A stretch of DNA of 64,000 nt from JBMNFB01 sp050949085 (GCA_050949085.1 JBMNFB010000009.1:310001-374000); one strand, 5' to 3'. Positions 51,680 through 60,233 are shown, counted from the first letter of the stretch. Program-made: numbers and translations. The notes: generated from the letters alone by a model not told the origin.

Positions 51680-53113
51680 TTAGAAATCTTCGCTGAGCCG
51701 ACCCGGCTCCGGGCCAAAACCTTTTGGCCTATACTCCAGATAGACGATCTGGCTCGTCTGCTGTGTCACACGCCAGCGATGATCCAGCCTCAGCCCGGCC
51801 ACCCAGACGATGTTATCACCACTGACAACCAGCGGGATCCGGTGCCGTTGCTGACGATCGATCTTCTGGTCGACAAAGAAGTCCTGTAACTTCTTGCTTC
51901 CCGCCATCCCCAGCGGTTGAAAGACATCCCCGGGGCGCCAGTTACGAACCTGGAGCGATTGGCCCCGCAGCGGCTCGTAGTCGCAGCAGGCCTGCGCAGC
52001 GCTGTCGGGGATAGCAGCGACATCACGGCGACGCAGCAGCTGTGCGCTGATCGTCCCCAGACCGTCCGGAAGCTCCAGGGCGCCGGGCAAGGGCAGCTCA
52101 AAGCACCACTCGCGGGCTTCATCTGGCTGCTCGATGACCAGACTGTGATGGCTGCGCCGGCAGCGCCAGCCAAGGGGCCAGTCGCTGGCCGCCCCGGTTG
52201 GCGAGCCCAGCAGTTCCAGAGCCGATTCTACGTGTGAGAACAGCAGATTCTGCGGATGGCCGATCAGTTCCTGCCAGACGAGGCGCAGGGCGCGCCGCTG
52301 GAGAGCCAACGGCAATGCTGACATCTTTGCCACTGACAGGGTGATTCCTGCCGGATGGGTCGCAACCGTTACATCCCGCAGCGCCTGTCGGGCCTGGGCA
52401 GTTAGCCATGCGTCGTCAGCCGCCGCCAGGTCAGCCGTGCGCGCCAGCGACTCTTCAATCGCTACGTTTGCCTGCCGCAGCAGCGGCAAGACGTCCAGAC
52501 GCAGCCAGTTCCGCTGATAGATAGCCTCGGCATTGCTGGCGTCGACGCGGAAGCTGAGCCGCTGCTCCCGCAGATATTCCATAATCGCCCGGCGACTCTC
52601 CTGCAACAGGGGGCGCACCAGGCTGACCCCGTCCATCTCCTCCAGGGGGCGCATGCCGCCCAGGCCACTGACGCCGGCTCCCCGCAGCAAGTGCAGCAGC
52701 ACCGTCTCGGCCTGATCGCCCTGATGATGCCCCAGCACAATGCGGCTGGCAGCAGACTCACCAGCCACCTGGCGCAAGAACTGGTAGCGACAGCGCCGGC
52801 TGACACTCTCCACCGAACCGCCGGCTTCGGTCATAATGCGCGGAATGTCCGCCTGGCCGATTACAGCTGGCCAGCCCAGATCCTGCGCCAGCCGCTGCAC
52901 AAAGGCAGCGTCGCCGGCGGCGGCTTCACCGCGCAGCTGGTGGTTGAGGTGAGCCACGACCAGCTGCCAGCCAAATTCTTCGCTCAGCCGGTGGAGAAGA
53001 TGCAGCAGACAGACCGAATCGGGGCCGCCAGAAGTGGCCACTACCAGCCTTTCGCCTGGCGGCAGCAGCGACTTGAGCCTGATCTGGCTGCGCACCCTTT
53101 CGAACATCGTCAT
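51680..53113 (-). CDS. tilS: tRNA(Ile)-lysidine synthase
   Basis: A 477-aa enzyme that adds lysine to C34 of tRNA-Ile2 (CAU). The PP-loop LVVATSGGPDSVCLLHLL sits near 22-40, LVVAHLNHQLRGEAAAGDAAFV near 53, and GHHQGDQAETVLLHLLRGAG near 128 is the second signature. The N-terminal ATPase region is followed by the substrate-binding domain and, at 390-475, the C-terminal TilS domain (LGMAGSKKLQDFFVDQKI). The ATG at 53113 is favoured by GGGGGGAAGC upstream. Together with tRNA-Met below, it is part of the decoding gear of this window. Confidence 0.94.
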   Translation of the reverse strand: MTMFERVRSQIRLKSLLPPGERLVVATSGGPDSVCLLHLLHRLSEEFGWQLVVAHLNHQLRGEAAAGDAAFVQRLAQDLGWPAVIGQADIPRIMTEAGGSVESVSRRCRYQFLRQVAGESAASRIVLGHHQGDQAETVLLHLLRGAGVSGLGGMRPLEEMDGVSLVRPLLQESRRAIMEYLREQRLSFRVDASNAEAIYQRNWLRLDVLPLLRQANVAIEESLARTADLAAADDAWLTAQARQALRDVTVATHPAGITLSVAKMSALPLALQRRALRLVWQELIGHPQNLLFSHVESALELLGSPTGAASDWPLGWRCRRSHHSLVIEQPDEAREWCFELPLPGALELPDGLGTISAQLLRRRDVAAIPDSAAQACCDYEPLRGQSLQVRNWRPGDVFQPLGMAGSKKLQDFFVDQKIDRQQRHRIPLVVSGDNIVWVAGLRLDHRWRVTQQTSQIVYLEYRPKGFGPEPGRLSEDF

Positions 53114-53228
53114 CAAAATCGCTTCCCCCCGCAACAAAGCGCCCTATACGAAACATACCCGCTTTATTGTTTCATTCTACCACAAGCCTTCGCCCGCTAG
53201 AGCCTTTTTCTGTCGGCAGGGCTGCAGA

Positions 53229-53272
53229 GCAAAAAAAAGTAGCCGCACCTATAGAGAAGGAGAGTGCGGCTA
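53229..53272 (-). terminator. Intrinsic terminator after spoIIE
   Basis: Minus-strand TAGCCGCAC-15 nt-GTGCGGCTA is a perfect 9-bp stem followed by CTTTTTTTTGC. It lies 30 nt past the spoIIE stop. Confidence 0.9.
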
Positions 53273-53302
53273 TGGAGAGGAGAGATGGTGCCCCCTATGG
53301 GG

Positions 53303-55747
53303 CTAACTAACCAGAGGAATGCTGGTTGTAGGCTTGTTCACACGAACCGTGACCACAGTCATGTCATCGAGAACCTGATTGCGCGCATTCATGCTGGCTC
53401 GTTCAATCAGGTAGCGGGCCATCTCCTGTGGGTCGTCGTGATCGCATTGCTGCAGCACGCGCGTAAACCACTCTTCCTTATCGGCGACATCCTTCTGCGA
53501 ATCGAGAAGTCCGTCGGTAAGCATGATCAGAACGTCGCCGGGCTGCAGATTGATGCGATTACTCTCAATGTCAATCTTATGTAGGATTCCAGCCGGCAAT
53601 GAACTGGATCCAATATATTCAACCTGATCACCGCGTTTGATAAATGCGGCAGTAGCGCCAATCTTGGTCAACTCTGCAATCCCAGTATATAAGTCCAGCA
53701 CTGCCAGGTCAACCGTAGCGAATGTCTCGCGCGTCGAGCGCAGCATCAGGACCGAGTTGATCGTCTGTACCGCCGTCTCCTGATTGAACCCGGCCCGCAG
53801 CAGTGCATCGAGAATGGCTACCGTCGCCCGGCTTTCACGGCTCGCCTCAGGACCGTTGCCCATTCCGTCGCTGAGCATTACCGCCAGCTTGCCTCTGGGC
53901 AGTTCTTTGACCGATACCGTATCCCCGGAGACACCGCAGCCGGGGCGGGTCATCTGAGCGATCCCTGTTTCGATGTCCAGCGCCTGGCTGGTGGAAAGAC
54001 AGAGGTTACACTTCCCCTTGCCGCTCCTTCCCGGGCAGCGGGCCTGCAGCCGCGTGACCGGGCGCCCCACGAGGGCTGATACCAGGGGGATGAGCTGCTC
54101 CGAACACTGGCTTTCATCCGGCTGACAACGCGGTTTGCTGAGAATCACATCCACCCGATCGGCGCGCCGGTAGACCTCTACCTGGGGCACAAACAGCTTC
54201 AGCTTGCCGATCTCCTCCTTGATCTCTTCTGCCAGATCGGCCTCAAAATCCACATCCAGCCGCATCTCCCGACCGAGGCTGCGCATGATATCGGAGACGC
54301 CCTTCAGCTGGTTAGCCACCAGGCTGCGGCTGGCCCGCATCTGCTTCTGCCAGTAGAGGTTCACCTTATACACCTTAACCAGATAGTTGGCACAGGTGAT
54401 CAGCTGCTCCGCCTTGCTGCAGTGCTGCCGCACCTGTTCCGGGATCCGCTGGCTGGACAGCTCTCCCTGGGCATCGGCCAGAGCCAGCATATTGAGCATA
54501 GTATGGTAGCTCTTATAGAAGCTCTGTTGCCAGCAGCGGTTGAAATGGGAACAGTTCTCGCAGACATCGGTGACGACATGATCCATCAGGGCGTTGAAAT
54601 TCTTCTCCACCAGGAAGCCCTCGTCATCATCGTTCTCGGCGAAAGTGGTAGCCAACTGGTCGAAGACGACCTCCAGCTCGCGCAGGCGACTCATCAGGAC
54701 TTGTTGGAGACGAGCGGCGTTGCCGTCAGCCACCTCAGCCACTGTCGCCAGAGGCATCTGCAGATGAGGCCGCAGGTAATCCAGCCAGCGGCGACCGCTG
54801 GCCAGGAACAGCCCGCTGGCCAGCAGAGATTGGTAGGCAATAAGGCGCAAGTCACCCGGCTGGCTGCCATAGACCGTCAGCAGCAGCAGTGCCACCGTGA
54901 AGCTGGCAGCGACACCGACCTTCCGCATATCTCTGAACAGCCCCGCCAGCAGACCAGCGAAGGCGTAGAGACCCACCTGCCCCAGCAGAGCTGGACTGGC
55001 CATGTTCAGGACAGCACCGATGGTTGCGCCGCTGGCCGACCCGAGGCCAGGACCGCCAACGTAGGCTGCCACCATCACGAAGTAGGCTGCAGCCAGCCGC
55101 TTCAGCGATAGTCCCATGACGGCCCACCCGTCGAGGCCGAGCAGCATCGCCCCCATGGCGACGCAGATGGCCAGACCCTGCTCGGCGGTGAAGCGCATCG
55201 GCTCGTCCGTCAACAGCAGCCGAGTGGACTGGTTGAGGACGTAGATCAGCACCGCCACGAGACCGGCCTCCAACAGCGTGCTGATCAAATCGAAGAGAGA
55301 GGGTGACTGGATCAGGAAAACCGGGAACTTGACCAGCAAGCAGCTGAGGCTGGCCAGAGCGATGCTCCAGGCGGCTGTGCGCCGTTTGCCGCCAAACAGA
55401 AATCGTTCCAGACTGATGTAAATGCCCAGGCTTCCCATCAGGCTGACGGCAGCGCCTGGGGAGCGGAGCAGGGCACCGCTGGTCGTGGCCAGAGCAGCCA
55501 GCAGGCTGCGCTCCGGGCAGCACCAGCGCACCGTGATGAAAAAGGCCAGGGCGAAAGGAGCCAGTTCACCAAAGAGCACTGCACGACCCAATAACAGTCC
55601 GATCAACACCAGACGGAGATTGGTGGCATCGGTTACCGCGCCCAGGAATGCCTGGTACCGTGCCCGCCACACCTGTCGGGCCAGACGACCCTGCAGCGGC
55701 TCATACTGGCCAAAGGCGGGTGAATCGATCCTCGCTTTGTTTAGCAT
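53303..55747 (-). CDS. spoIIE: Stage II sporulation protein E (phosphatase)
   Basis: An 814-aa membrane protein phosphatase that activates SigmaF in the forespore by dephosphorylating SpoIIAA. Ten or so hydrophobic helices span about residues 40-320, a linker of about 250 residues follows (about 330-580, with VCENCSHFNRCWQ Cys motif near 400), and the PP2C domain (about 590-810) contains LSDGMGNGPEASRESRATVAIL near 622 and VLIMLTDGLLDSQKDVADKEEW near 743. The ATG at 55747 has AGAGGTGAC 8 nt upstream and gives the normal length. A Spo0A-type promoter lies upstream. Confidence 0.95.
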   Translation of the reverse strand: MLNKARIDSPAFGQYEPLQGRLARQVWRARYQAFLGAVTDATNLRLVLIGLLLGRAVLFGELAPFALAFFITVRWCCPERSLLAALATTSGALLRSPGAAVSLMGSLGIYISLERFLFGGKRRTAAWSIALASLSCLLVKFPVFLIQSPSLFDLISTLLEAGLVAVLIYVLNQSTRLLLTDEPMRFTAEQGLAICVAMGAMLLGLDGWAVMGLSLKRLAAAYFVMVAAYVGGPGLGSASGATIGAVLNMASPALLGQVGLYAFAGLLAGLFRDMRKVGVAASFTVALLLLTVYGSQPGDLRLIAYQSLLASGLFLASGRRWLDYLRPHLQMPLATVAEVADGNAARLQQVLMSRLRELEVVFDQLATTFAENDDDEGFLVEKNFNALMDHVVTDVCENCSHFNRCWQQSFYKSYHTMLNMLALADAQGELSSQRIPEQVRQHCSKAEQLITCANYLVKVYKVNLYWQKQMRASRSLVANQLKGVSDIMRSLGREMRLDVDFEADLAEEIKEEIGKLKLFVPQVEVYRRADRVDVILSKPRCQPDESQCSEQLIPLVSALVGRPVTRLQARCPGRSGKGKCNLCLSTSQALDIETGIAQMTRPGCGVSGDTVSVKELPRGKLAVMLSDGMGNGPEASRESRATVAILDALLRAGFNQETAVQTINSVLMLRSTRETFATVDLAVLDLYTGIAELTKIGATAAFIKRGDQVEYIGSSSLPAGILHKIDIESNRINLQPGDVLIMLTDGLLDSQKDVADKEEWFTRVLQQCDHDDPQEMARYLIERASMNARNQVLDDMTVVTVRVNKPTTSIPLVS

Positions 55748-55784
55748 CAACCAGTCACCTCTTTTTCCTGACGTGTTTGAGCTC

Positions 55785-55817
55785 ATTATAGGCAAGGAGT
55801 TTCCAGGCATTTGTCAG
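55785..55817 (-). promoter_or_regulatory. Candidate Spo0A-activated promoter of spoIIE
   Basis: On the minus strand a perfect -10 TATAAT (55785-55790) lies exactly 21 nt from CTGACA (55812-55817). A spacing of 21-22 nt is the mark of Spo0A~P-activated SigmaA promoters such as Bacillus spoIIE and spoIIG. Near-consensus 0A boxes (TGTCGAA) follow upstream at 55843-55849 (TGTCGTA, minus), 55972-55978 (TGTCGAG, plus) and 55991-55997 (TGTCGCA, minus). Confidence 0.6.
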
Positions 55818-56138
55818 ACTGTGCGACGACTATACAGAAAAATACGACACAAACTGCAGACCATCTCGGGGGAGAACAGATATTCTCCCCAACATCTTGC
55901 GGCCAGGGCGCGCTGCACCCCGCTTCAACCGGGCTCGGATTAAGCAACACCTGCAGCAAGAGGGAGTGATTTGTCGAGCAACTCTGACTGTGCGACAAAA
56001 AAAGTTGTTCTAGTCCCTACCGCCAGTGCATAGAATGCGCACTTTTCCCCCGCGGCTCAGCCAGGGACGCCATGTGAACAGCTGAATGCGACGCAGTCGA
56101 AATCGCTCCTGCCCTCAGGTTCACCCTTTCCAGCGCAG
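55818..56138. other. Intergenic region between spoIIE and the tRNA operon
   Basis: About 320 nt with no gene. Besides the 0A-like boxes it has an 8-bp hairpin GGGGAGAA/TTCTCCCC at 55869-55890. Plus-strand GACTGTGCGAC occurs twice (55818-55828 and 55986-55996). Nothing else was recognised. Confidence 0.5.
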
Positions 56139-56165
56139 CAAAAAACCTCGCAGCTTTCTGCGAGG
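56139..56165 (-). terminator. Terminator of the tRNA operon
   Basis: Minus-strand CCTCGCAG-AAAG-CTGCGAGG is a perfect 8-bp hairpin followed by TTTTTTGC. It lies 14 nt past tRNA-Lys. Confidence 0.9.
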
Positions 56166-56178
56166 TCAAATTTGCGAT

Positions 56179-56254
56179 TGGTGCGCCATCAGGGATTCGA
56201 ACCCCGGACCCACTGATTAAGAGTCAGTTGCTCTGCCAGCTGAGCTAATGGCGC
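56179..56254 (-). tRNA. tRNA-Lys (anticodon CTT)
   Basis: A 76-nt tRNA including a genome-encoded CCA. Acceptor arms GCGCCAT and ATGGCGC pair fully, with discriminator A. The D arm TAGCTCAGCTGGCAGAGC, the anticodon stem-loop CTGAC-TCTTAAT-CAG reading CTT, and the T arm CCGGGGTTCGAATCCC are intact. It lies 5 nt after tRNA-Met. Confidence 0.97.
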
Positions 56255-56259
56255 ACGTT

Positions 56260-56336
56260 TGGTGGCGGCGACTGGACTCGAACCAGTGACACTGCGGGTA
56301 TGAACCGCATGCTCTAGCCAACTGAGCTACGCCGCC
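56260..56336 (-). tRNA. tRNA-Met (elongator, anticodon CAT)
   Basis: A 77-nt tRNA with encoded CCA. Acceptor GGCGGCG pairs with CGCCGCC, and the anticodon arm TGCGG-TTCATAC-CCGCA reads CAT. The 5' G pairs normally and the anticodon stem lacks the three G-C pairs of initiators, so it is the elongator form. tRNA-Ile2 with lysidine is an alternative, but the acceptor and anticodon arms fit Bacillus elongator Met. Confidence 0.95.
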
Positions 56337-56360
56337 GCGTCAAGTTTACGGACAAGAGCT

Positions 56361-56389
56361 ATTGTACAACATCATGGCCTAACGGTCAA
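56361..56389 (-). promoter_or_regulatory. Promoter of the tRNA-Met/tRNA-Lys operon
   Basis: Minus-strand TTGACC (56384-56389) and TACAAT (56361-56366) are 17 nt apart, a strong SigmaA promoter. Transcription would start about 20 nt before tRNA-Met. Confidence 0.8.
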
Positions 56390-56413
56390 GAGTTCTCGGC
56401 TCAGCAATATCTG

Positions 56414-56809
56414 TCAGGACCGCCCTCTACCTCCTGATGGCTGACGGGACGAACGTGGCGAATAGCCGCCGCGACCACCGCGCTTGGAGTCGGTATTCTT
56501 GCGCAAGTGGGATAGACGTTCCTCGCTTTCCTTCATGAAGCGAGCCAGTTGTTCATCCAGAGAAACAGTGGGGCGCCTCTTTGCCTGGCGGATGGACAAG
56601 CCAATCTTGCCACGGCTATCGATGTTGATCACCTTGACAGTGATCCTGTCGTGCAGCTTCAAGTAGTCGTTGATGTCCTTCACATAAGCATCAGCGACCT
56701 CGGAGATGTGTACCAGACCGGTCTCACCGGTCTCTAATTCGACGAACGCACCAAAATTGGTTATCCCTGTGACTGACCCGCTGACAATAGCGCCTACTTC
56801 TAAAGCCAT
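56414..56809 (-). CDS. yabR: S1 RNA-binding domain protein (YabR/general stress protein 13-like)
   Basis: A 131-aa cytoplasmic protein. An S1/OB domain fills residues 1-75: VGAIVSGSVTGITNFGAFVELETGETGLVHISEVADAYVKDINDYLKLHDRITVKVINIDSRGKIGLSIRQA. The basic tail (about 95-131) is rich in Arg, Gly and Ser (KRGGRGGYSPRSSRQPSGGRGRS), RGG-like, and would add RNA affinity. In Bacillus yabR follows divIC in the same order. GGAGGGAAATCAAACCACTG precedes the ATG. Confidence 0.92.
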   Translation of the reverse strand: MALEVGAIVSGSVTGITNFGAFVELETGETGLVHISEVADAYVKDINDYLKLHDRITVKVINIDSRGKIGLSIRQAKRRPTVSLDEQLARFMKESEERLSHLRKNTDSKRGGRGGYSPRSSRQPSGGRGRS

Positions 56810-56912
56810 CAGTGGTTTGATTTCCCTCCATTTGAGATCGTGGCTAATCTCTAATGATTATACCCGAATTATTTTCTCGCTGCAATGTTTCCATCCAGCA
56901 AGAAACAACTGG

Positions 56913-57287
56913 TTAACGCTCTTCCAGCGGGCGCGCTGGCACGTAGACAGTATCACCTGGTTTTACCATGCCCATTCTGCGCGCCAGTTGTTCCAGGAAC
57001 TGCGGGTCGTGCAAAACGCGGTAGAGCTCCTCTTGCAGCGCCTCGTTCTGCTCTCCGAGGGCCGCCTGCCGCTTGGCCAGGGTTTGATACTGCGCCTCCA
57101 GGGCCTGCATCCGCATCTCCTGGCGCACCAACTGAGACCCGGCCCAGACCAGATAGAGGAAAACAACGCAGAGCATCACGAAACGTGGCCAGCGTCGCCG
57201 TCGGGCCGCTGGCTGCTTGCGCCGGTTATATACTGGGGGCGGATTATGCGCCGGAAATTGAATTATCCTTCTGGCTTTGGCCGGCAT
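56913..57287 (-). CDS. divIC: Septum formation initiator DivIC/FtsB family
   Basis: A 124-aa single-pass membrane protein of the division complex. A basic N-terminal cytoplasmic part (NRRKQPAARRRRWPR) precedes one helix (about 36-52, FVMLCVVFLYLVWAGSQ). A coiled coil (about 57-95, EMRMQALEAQYQTLAKRQAALGEQNEALQEEL) and a conserved DPQFLEQLARRMGMVKPGDTVYV follow. The start is uncertain: ATG at 57287 is used, though ATG at 57293 or 57341 is possible. It lies between yabQ and the yabR-like gene, as in Bacillus. Confidence 0.9.
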   Translation of the reverse strand: MPAKARRIIQFPAHNPPPVYNRRKQPAARRRRWPRFVMLCVVFLYLVWAGSQLVRQEMRMQALEAQYQTLAKRQAALGEQNEALQEELYRVLHDPQFLEQLARRMGMVKPGDTVYVPARPLEER

Positions 57288-57374
57288 GAACATCACCTGC
57301 AGTTCCTGCTGAGAAGGGACAACCTGTCTTGTTTCTCCCATTCTTCATGCCAACCCTGTTCTCCTGCTCACGCA

Positions 57375-57944
57375 TCAAGAATTTTCCGGTGGCGGGTTGA
57401 TCAGGTGGGCGATCCTCTGCCACAGGGCGCGAAGCGGACGGATCAGGGCTGCGCCCAGCGAGGCGAAGCAGCCTTTCAGCCAGCCGGTAAGGGCGACCAG
57501 GGGCTGTAACAGGAAACAGATCAGTCGACAGAGCGGGTGAATGATGAACCGGGTGAGCACGCGATACGGCCAGAGGACGATGCTGAGCACGACATCCAGA
57601 AGCCGGTTAACCGTCTCGGCCAGCCAGCTCACGGCAGCGAACAATCCAGAGAGTAGAACAAAGTAGACCCTGATAACGCTGCGGCTAAACCAGACACTAT
57701 AGATTAAGCCTCCCAGACCGAGGCAAGCAAAAACATAGAAGCGGACTTCGCCCCGGTTGTATTGCACCAGGGTTGCATACACCCAGACAGTATAGGCTAG
57801 CCAGAAGAGAATATCGCAACAAGCCGTGATCACAGGCCCTGGATTGCTGAGGCGGCGCAGAACCCTATAGAGGTCAAGGGCCAGGCCGAAGGCCAGGCCC
57901 AGGAGCAGCAGGACCAATGCGTGTATTGCCTGGATTTTCGGCAT
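57375..57944 (-). CDS. yabQ: Spore cortex biosynthesis protein YabQ
   Basis: A 189-aa membrane protein with about four N-terminal helices (residues 5-25, 36-56, 65-82, 83-105). It is required for cortex formation in Bacillus. The family core shows in LLLGLAFGLALDLYRVLRRL and the FYVFACLGLGGLIYSVWFSRSVI segment. The C-terminal third (TRFIIHPLCRLICFLLQPLVALTGWLKGC) is hydrophobic and basic. The ATG at 57944 has GGAGGTGTGTC directly upstream. It lies between yabP and divIC. Confidence 0.88.
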   Translation of the reverse strand: MPKIQAIHALVLLLLGLAFGLALDLYRVLRRLSNPGPVITACCDILFWLAYTVWVYATLVQYNRGEVRFYVFACLGLGGLIYSVWFSRSVIRVYFVLLSGLFAAVSWLAETVNRLLDVVLSIVLWPYRVLTRFIIHPLCRLICFLLQPLVALTGWLKGCFASLGAALIRPLRALWQRIAHLINPPPENS

Positions 57945-58060
57945 GACACACCTCCACGCCATATCTGCATCATATGCTGCAGCCGGCAGCTAACGTGCAG
58001 AAGAATGCCTATGCAGGCAAGCATCAGGGGCAAACCTGCGCTTGCCCCTGTCCGTCTTGC

Positions 58061-58354
58061 TTATCTGAAGAGCCGATCCAACAACCCCTTGCCTTTGCCC
58101 TTGCCAGAGCGCAAGATGCCGCCCTCCAGATACTCTACGGTCTGCACGACTCCCTCAACGCTGAGATGCCCCTGATCCAGGCTGAACTGCTTGATATGCA
58201 GATCTTCACCGCGAATCGCCATCATCCCCAACTCGGTCTCCAGGATGATCTCCTGATCATCGAAGCTCTCCACATGCAAGACACCTTCTACCTCAACCTG
58301 CTCCCGGCCAGTGACAGTGATGCTATGCAAGGACTGCTGACTTGTCTGGTTCAC
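58061..58354 (-). CDS. yabP: Sporulation protein YabP
   Basis: A 97-aa protein of the YabP/YqfC family, needed for spore cortex assembly with YabQ. It shows HSITVTGREQVEVEGVLHVESFDDQEIILETELGMMAIRGEDLHIKQFSLDQGHLSVEGVVQTVEY, the full family length of beta strands, then a basic tail SGKGKGKGLLDRLFR. No signal peptide is seen. GGAGGGGCAGGC precedes the ATG. A 150-nt gap separates it from the spoIID-like gene, with 116 nt to yabQ. Confidence 0.93.
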   Translation of the reverse strand: MNQTSQQSLHSITVTGREQVEVEGVLHVESFDDQEIILETELGMMAIRGEDLHIKQFSLDQGHLSVEGVVQTVEYLEGGILRSGKGKGKGLLDRLFR

Positions 58355-58503
58355 GCCTGCCCCTCCTTCCGCTACGCATTCTGGTAGATACTATGACAGG
58401 CCTGCAGTGAATAGAACGAGCTTAGGCCCGTCTGCAGGCGCTGCCTGGGCAAGCGAGCGGGGCTATTGCAGTAACACACCCGCGGCCAGAACAGGCCCAG
58501 ATC

Positions 58504-59469
58504 CTAGTCCCAGATCTTGTCGATAGAGACGTTCTGAAAGTAGGCTTTGACGATATCCTCGGCTTTCTCGCCACGCTCGGCCCGCCCCTTGGCTCCCCAC
58601 TGGGACATGCCGACACCGTGCCCATAGCCCTTGCCGGCGATGATCAGGCGGTTACCTTCGACTTTGAAAGACTCAAGCAGCGTTGACTTCATCCGGGTCG
58701 AGCCGATAGCCAGGCGGAAGGATGGAGCGGAAACAGTAGCGTTACCGATGCGCAGTCGGGTGGCGCGTCCAGACTCACCGCGATCGACGACCTCCACCGA
58801 TCTGATCTGCCCCGGGTCTTGCCCGATCTTCTTCAGCGCCTGCCTGACCTCAGTCAGACTGAAGGATTCCTTCCAGCTCACCTGGTCGGCTGGCGCCGCC
58901 TCGACGCTGATCGCGTCTTCCACGGAAACGACATAGGGCGTAGGTTCCTTGTCGTACTCCAGCCCCTCGAGCGCGGTGGCCGTTCTGCCTCCCGAATTGG
59001 CGTGGAACCAGGCCTTCACGAACTTCCCCTGCCGATGCGCCACCTCTCCCCGGGTTCGCTCCACCGCCTGCCGCACATTGTCATTGATGCGGCTGGCGTC
59101 GTAGGCCTGAAACTCCTCGATATCGGTAGAGGCGTGGGCGCCCCGCTGGGGCACGCCGCCGTTCTGAGCGATCTTCTCCAGAGTAAAGGTGCGAGCGAGA
59201 ATGGCCTGGGCTGCCAGCGCCTCCTCCGGCCAGGCGGTGTCCATTTCGGCTGCGACTACCCCGGCGATATATTCCTCAAACTGCATCTCCTGGACCTTTT
59301 CTTCCTCGGCGATCCACACCTTCAGCGTCGGCTCCTGCCGCTGGCCGCGGGCAATCGCCTCGGGGATGGCCGGAACGTCAGCCACCGGGCGACGCTGGGG
59401 CAGGCACGAACCGAGCAACAGCATCGCCAGTAACAGCGGGATCAGAAAAAGCAAGCGCTTGCGTTCCAT
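58504..59469 (-). CDS. SpoIID/LytB domain lipoprotein
   Basis: A 321-aa SpoIID-family protein with a lipoprotein signal: hydrophobic helix about 5-20 ending in the lipobox LLGSC. The domain shows FEEYIAGVVAAEMDTAWPEEALAAQAILARTFTLE, FHANSGGRTATALEG, and GYGHGVGMSQWGAKGRAERG near 290. It is a second murein transglycosylase-like paralogue; the spoIID at 6651 has a transmembrane anchor instead. Its insertion between yabP and the S4 protein gene is not seen in Bacillus. The ATG at 59469 has GGAGGCAG. The role in engulfment or germination is unproven. Confidence 0.88.
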   Translation of the reverse strand: MERKRLLFLIPLLLAMLLLGSCLPQRRPVADVPAIPEAIARGQRQEPTLKVWIAEEEKVQEMQFEEYIAGVVAAEMDTAWPEEALAAQAILARTFTLEKIAQNGGVPQRGAHASTDIEEFQAYDASRINDNVRQAVERTRGEVAHRQGKFVKAWFHANSGGRTATALEGLEYDKEPTPYVVSVEDAISVEAAPADQVSWKESFSLTEVRQALKKIGQDPGQIRSVEVVDRGESGRATRLRIGNATVSAPSFRLAIGSTRMKSTLLESFKVEGNRLIIAGKGYGHGVGMSQWGAKGRAERGEKAEDIVKAYFQNVSIDKIWD

Positions 59470-59542
59470 ATGGTCTGCCTCCATTCCTCAGGTTGTCAGG
59501 CATAGTATTGCCGCCTGAGCCAATGGATACGACAGTCGACCA

Positions 59543-59800
59543 TCAGAGCGCCCGCAAGTCGTCGATGATGGTATACAGGGTCGCGGCCTCGTCCTTGCGT
59601 ACCGTCTCAGCCAATCGCTCGACCCTGACCCGCAGCACACGCTGTCCGAAATCGATGGTGAGCACATCGCCCACCTTGATTTCACTGCCCGCTTTAGCGG
59701 GGCGCCCATTGATCTGGACTCTCCCCTGGTCGCAGACTTCCTTGGCCAATGTGCGCCGCTTGATCAGGCGAGAAACCTTGAGATATTTGTCCAGACGCAT
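59543..59800 (-). CDS. rqcP: S4 RNA-binding protein RqcP (YabO-like)
   Basis: An 85-aa S4-domain protein. MRLDKYLKVSRLIKRRTLAKEVCDQGRVQINGRPAKAGSEIKVGDVLTIDFG is the complete S4/Hsp15-like fold. RqcP in Bacillus promotes Ala-tail synthesis in ribosome quality control with RqcH; position next to yabP and mazG supports the assignment. It also resembles heat-shock protein 15. GGGGGATAT precedes the ATG. Confidence 0.9.
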   Translation of the reverse strand: MRLDKYLKVSRLIKRRTLAKEVCDQGRVQINGRPAKAGSEIKVGDVLTIDFGQRVLRVRVERLAETVRKDEAATLYTIIDDLRAL

Positions 59801-59823
59801 ACATATCCCCCTTCGGCAGCAGA

Positions 59824-59861
59824 TTAATAAAATCAGGCCCGTAAAGCACGAACCTGATTTT
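59824..59861 (-). terminator. Likely terminator after hup
   Basis: AAAATCAGG (59829-59837) pairs with CCTGATTTT (59853-59861) over a 15-nt loop, with TTTTATTAAT following on the minus strand. Confidence 0.7.
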
Positions 59862-59890
59862 AGGCAAAGCTGCTATGTAAGATAAGTTCG

Positions 59891-60163
59891 TTATTTGACG
59901 GCGTCTTTCAGGCCCTTGCCGGCCTTGAAGACGGGGACGGTGCTGGCAGGAATCTGGATCTCCTCGCCAGTGCCCGGGTTGCGACCGGTACGAGCCTCGC
60001 GATGCCTGGTCTCAAAGGTCCCAAAGCCGACCAACTGGACCTTATCGCCAGCCTGCAGCGCTTCCTCGACTGTCTGGATGAAAGCATCCAGTGCAGCTTC
60101 CGATTGCTTTTTGTTCAGACCGGACTTCTCCGCCATTTTGCTAACCAGATCTGCTTTCTTCAT
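59891..60163 (-). CDS. hup: Nucleoid protein HU
   Basis: A 90-aa histone-like DNA-bending protein. The full sequence matches HU: MKKADLVSKMAEKSGL at the start, VQLVGFGTFETRHREARTGRNPGTGEEI, and the beta-ribbon arm with the intercalating Pro in RNPGTGEE. The ATG at 60163 has AAGGAGGTTTTTGGGCA upstream; a 117-nt longer frame is not coding. It lies between mazG and the RqcP gene. A possible promoter lies upstream of it. Confidence 0.97.
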   Translation of the reverse strand: MKKADLVSKMAEKSGLNKKQSEAALDAFIQTVEEALQAGDKVQLVGFGTFETRHREARTGRNPGTGEEIQIPASTVPVFKAGKGLKDAVK

Positions 60164-60233
60164 TGCCCAAAAACCTCCTTTTGTTGGGTCTACCCTTAGC
60201 ATTTGTTCGACGAATAATTGCCATATCCTTTTT

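Noticed and set aside
56260..56336. Initiator tRNA-fMet
   Set aside because: The 5' end pairs normally and the anticodon stem lacks the run of three G-C pairs, so it is an elongator tRNA-Met.
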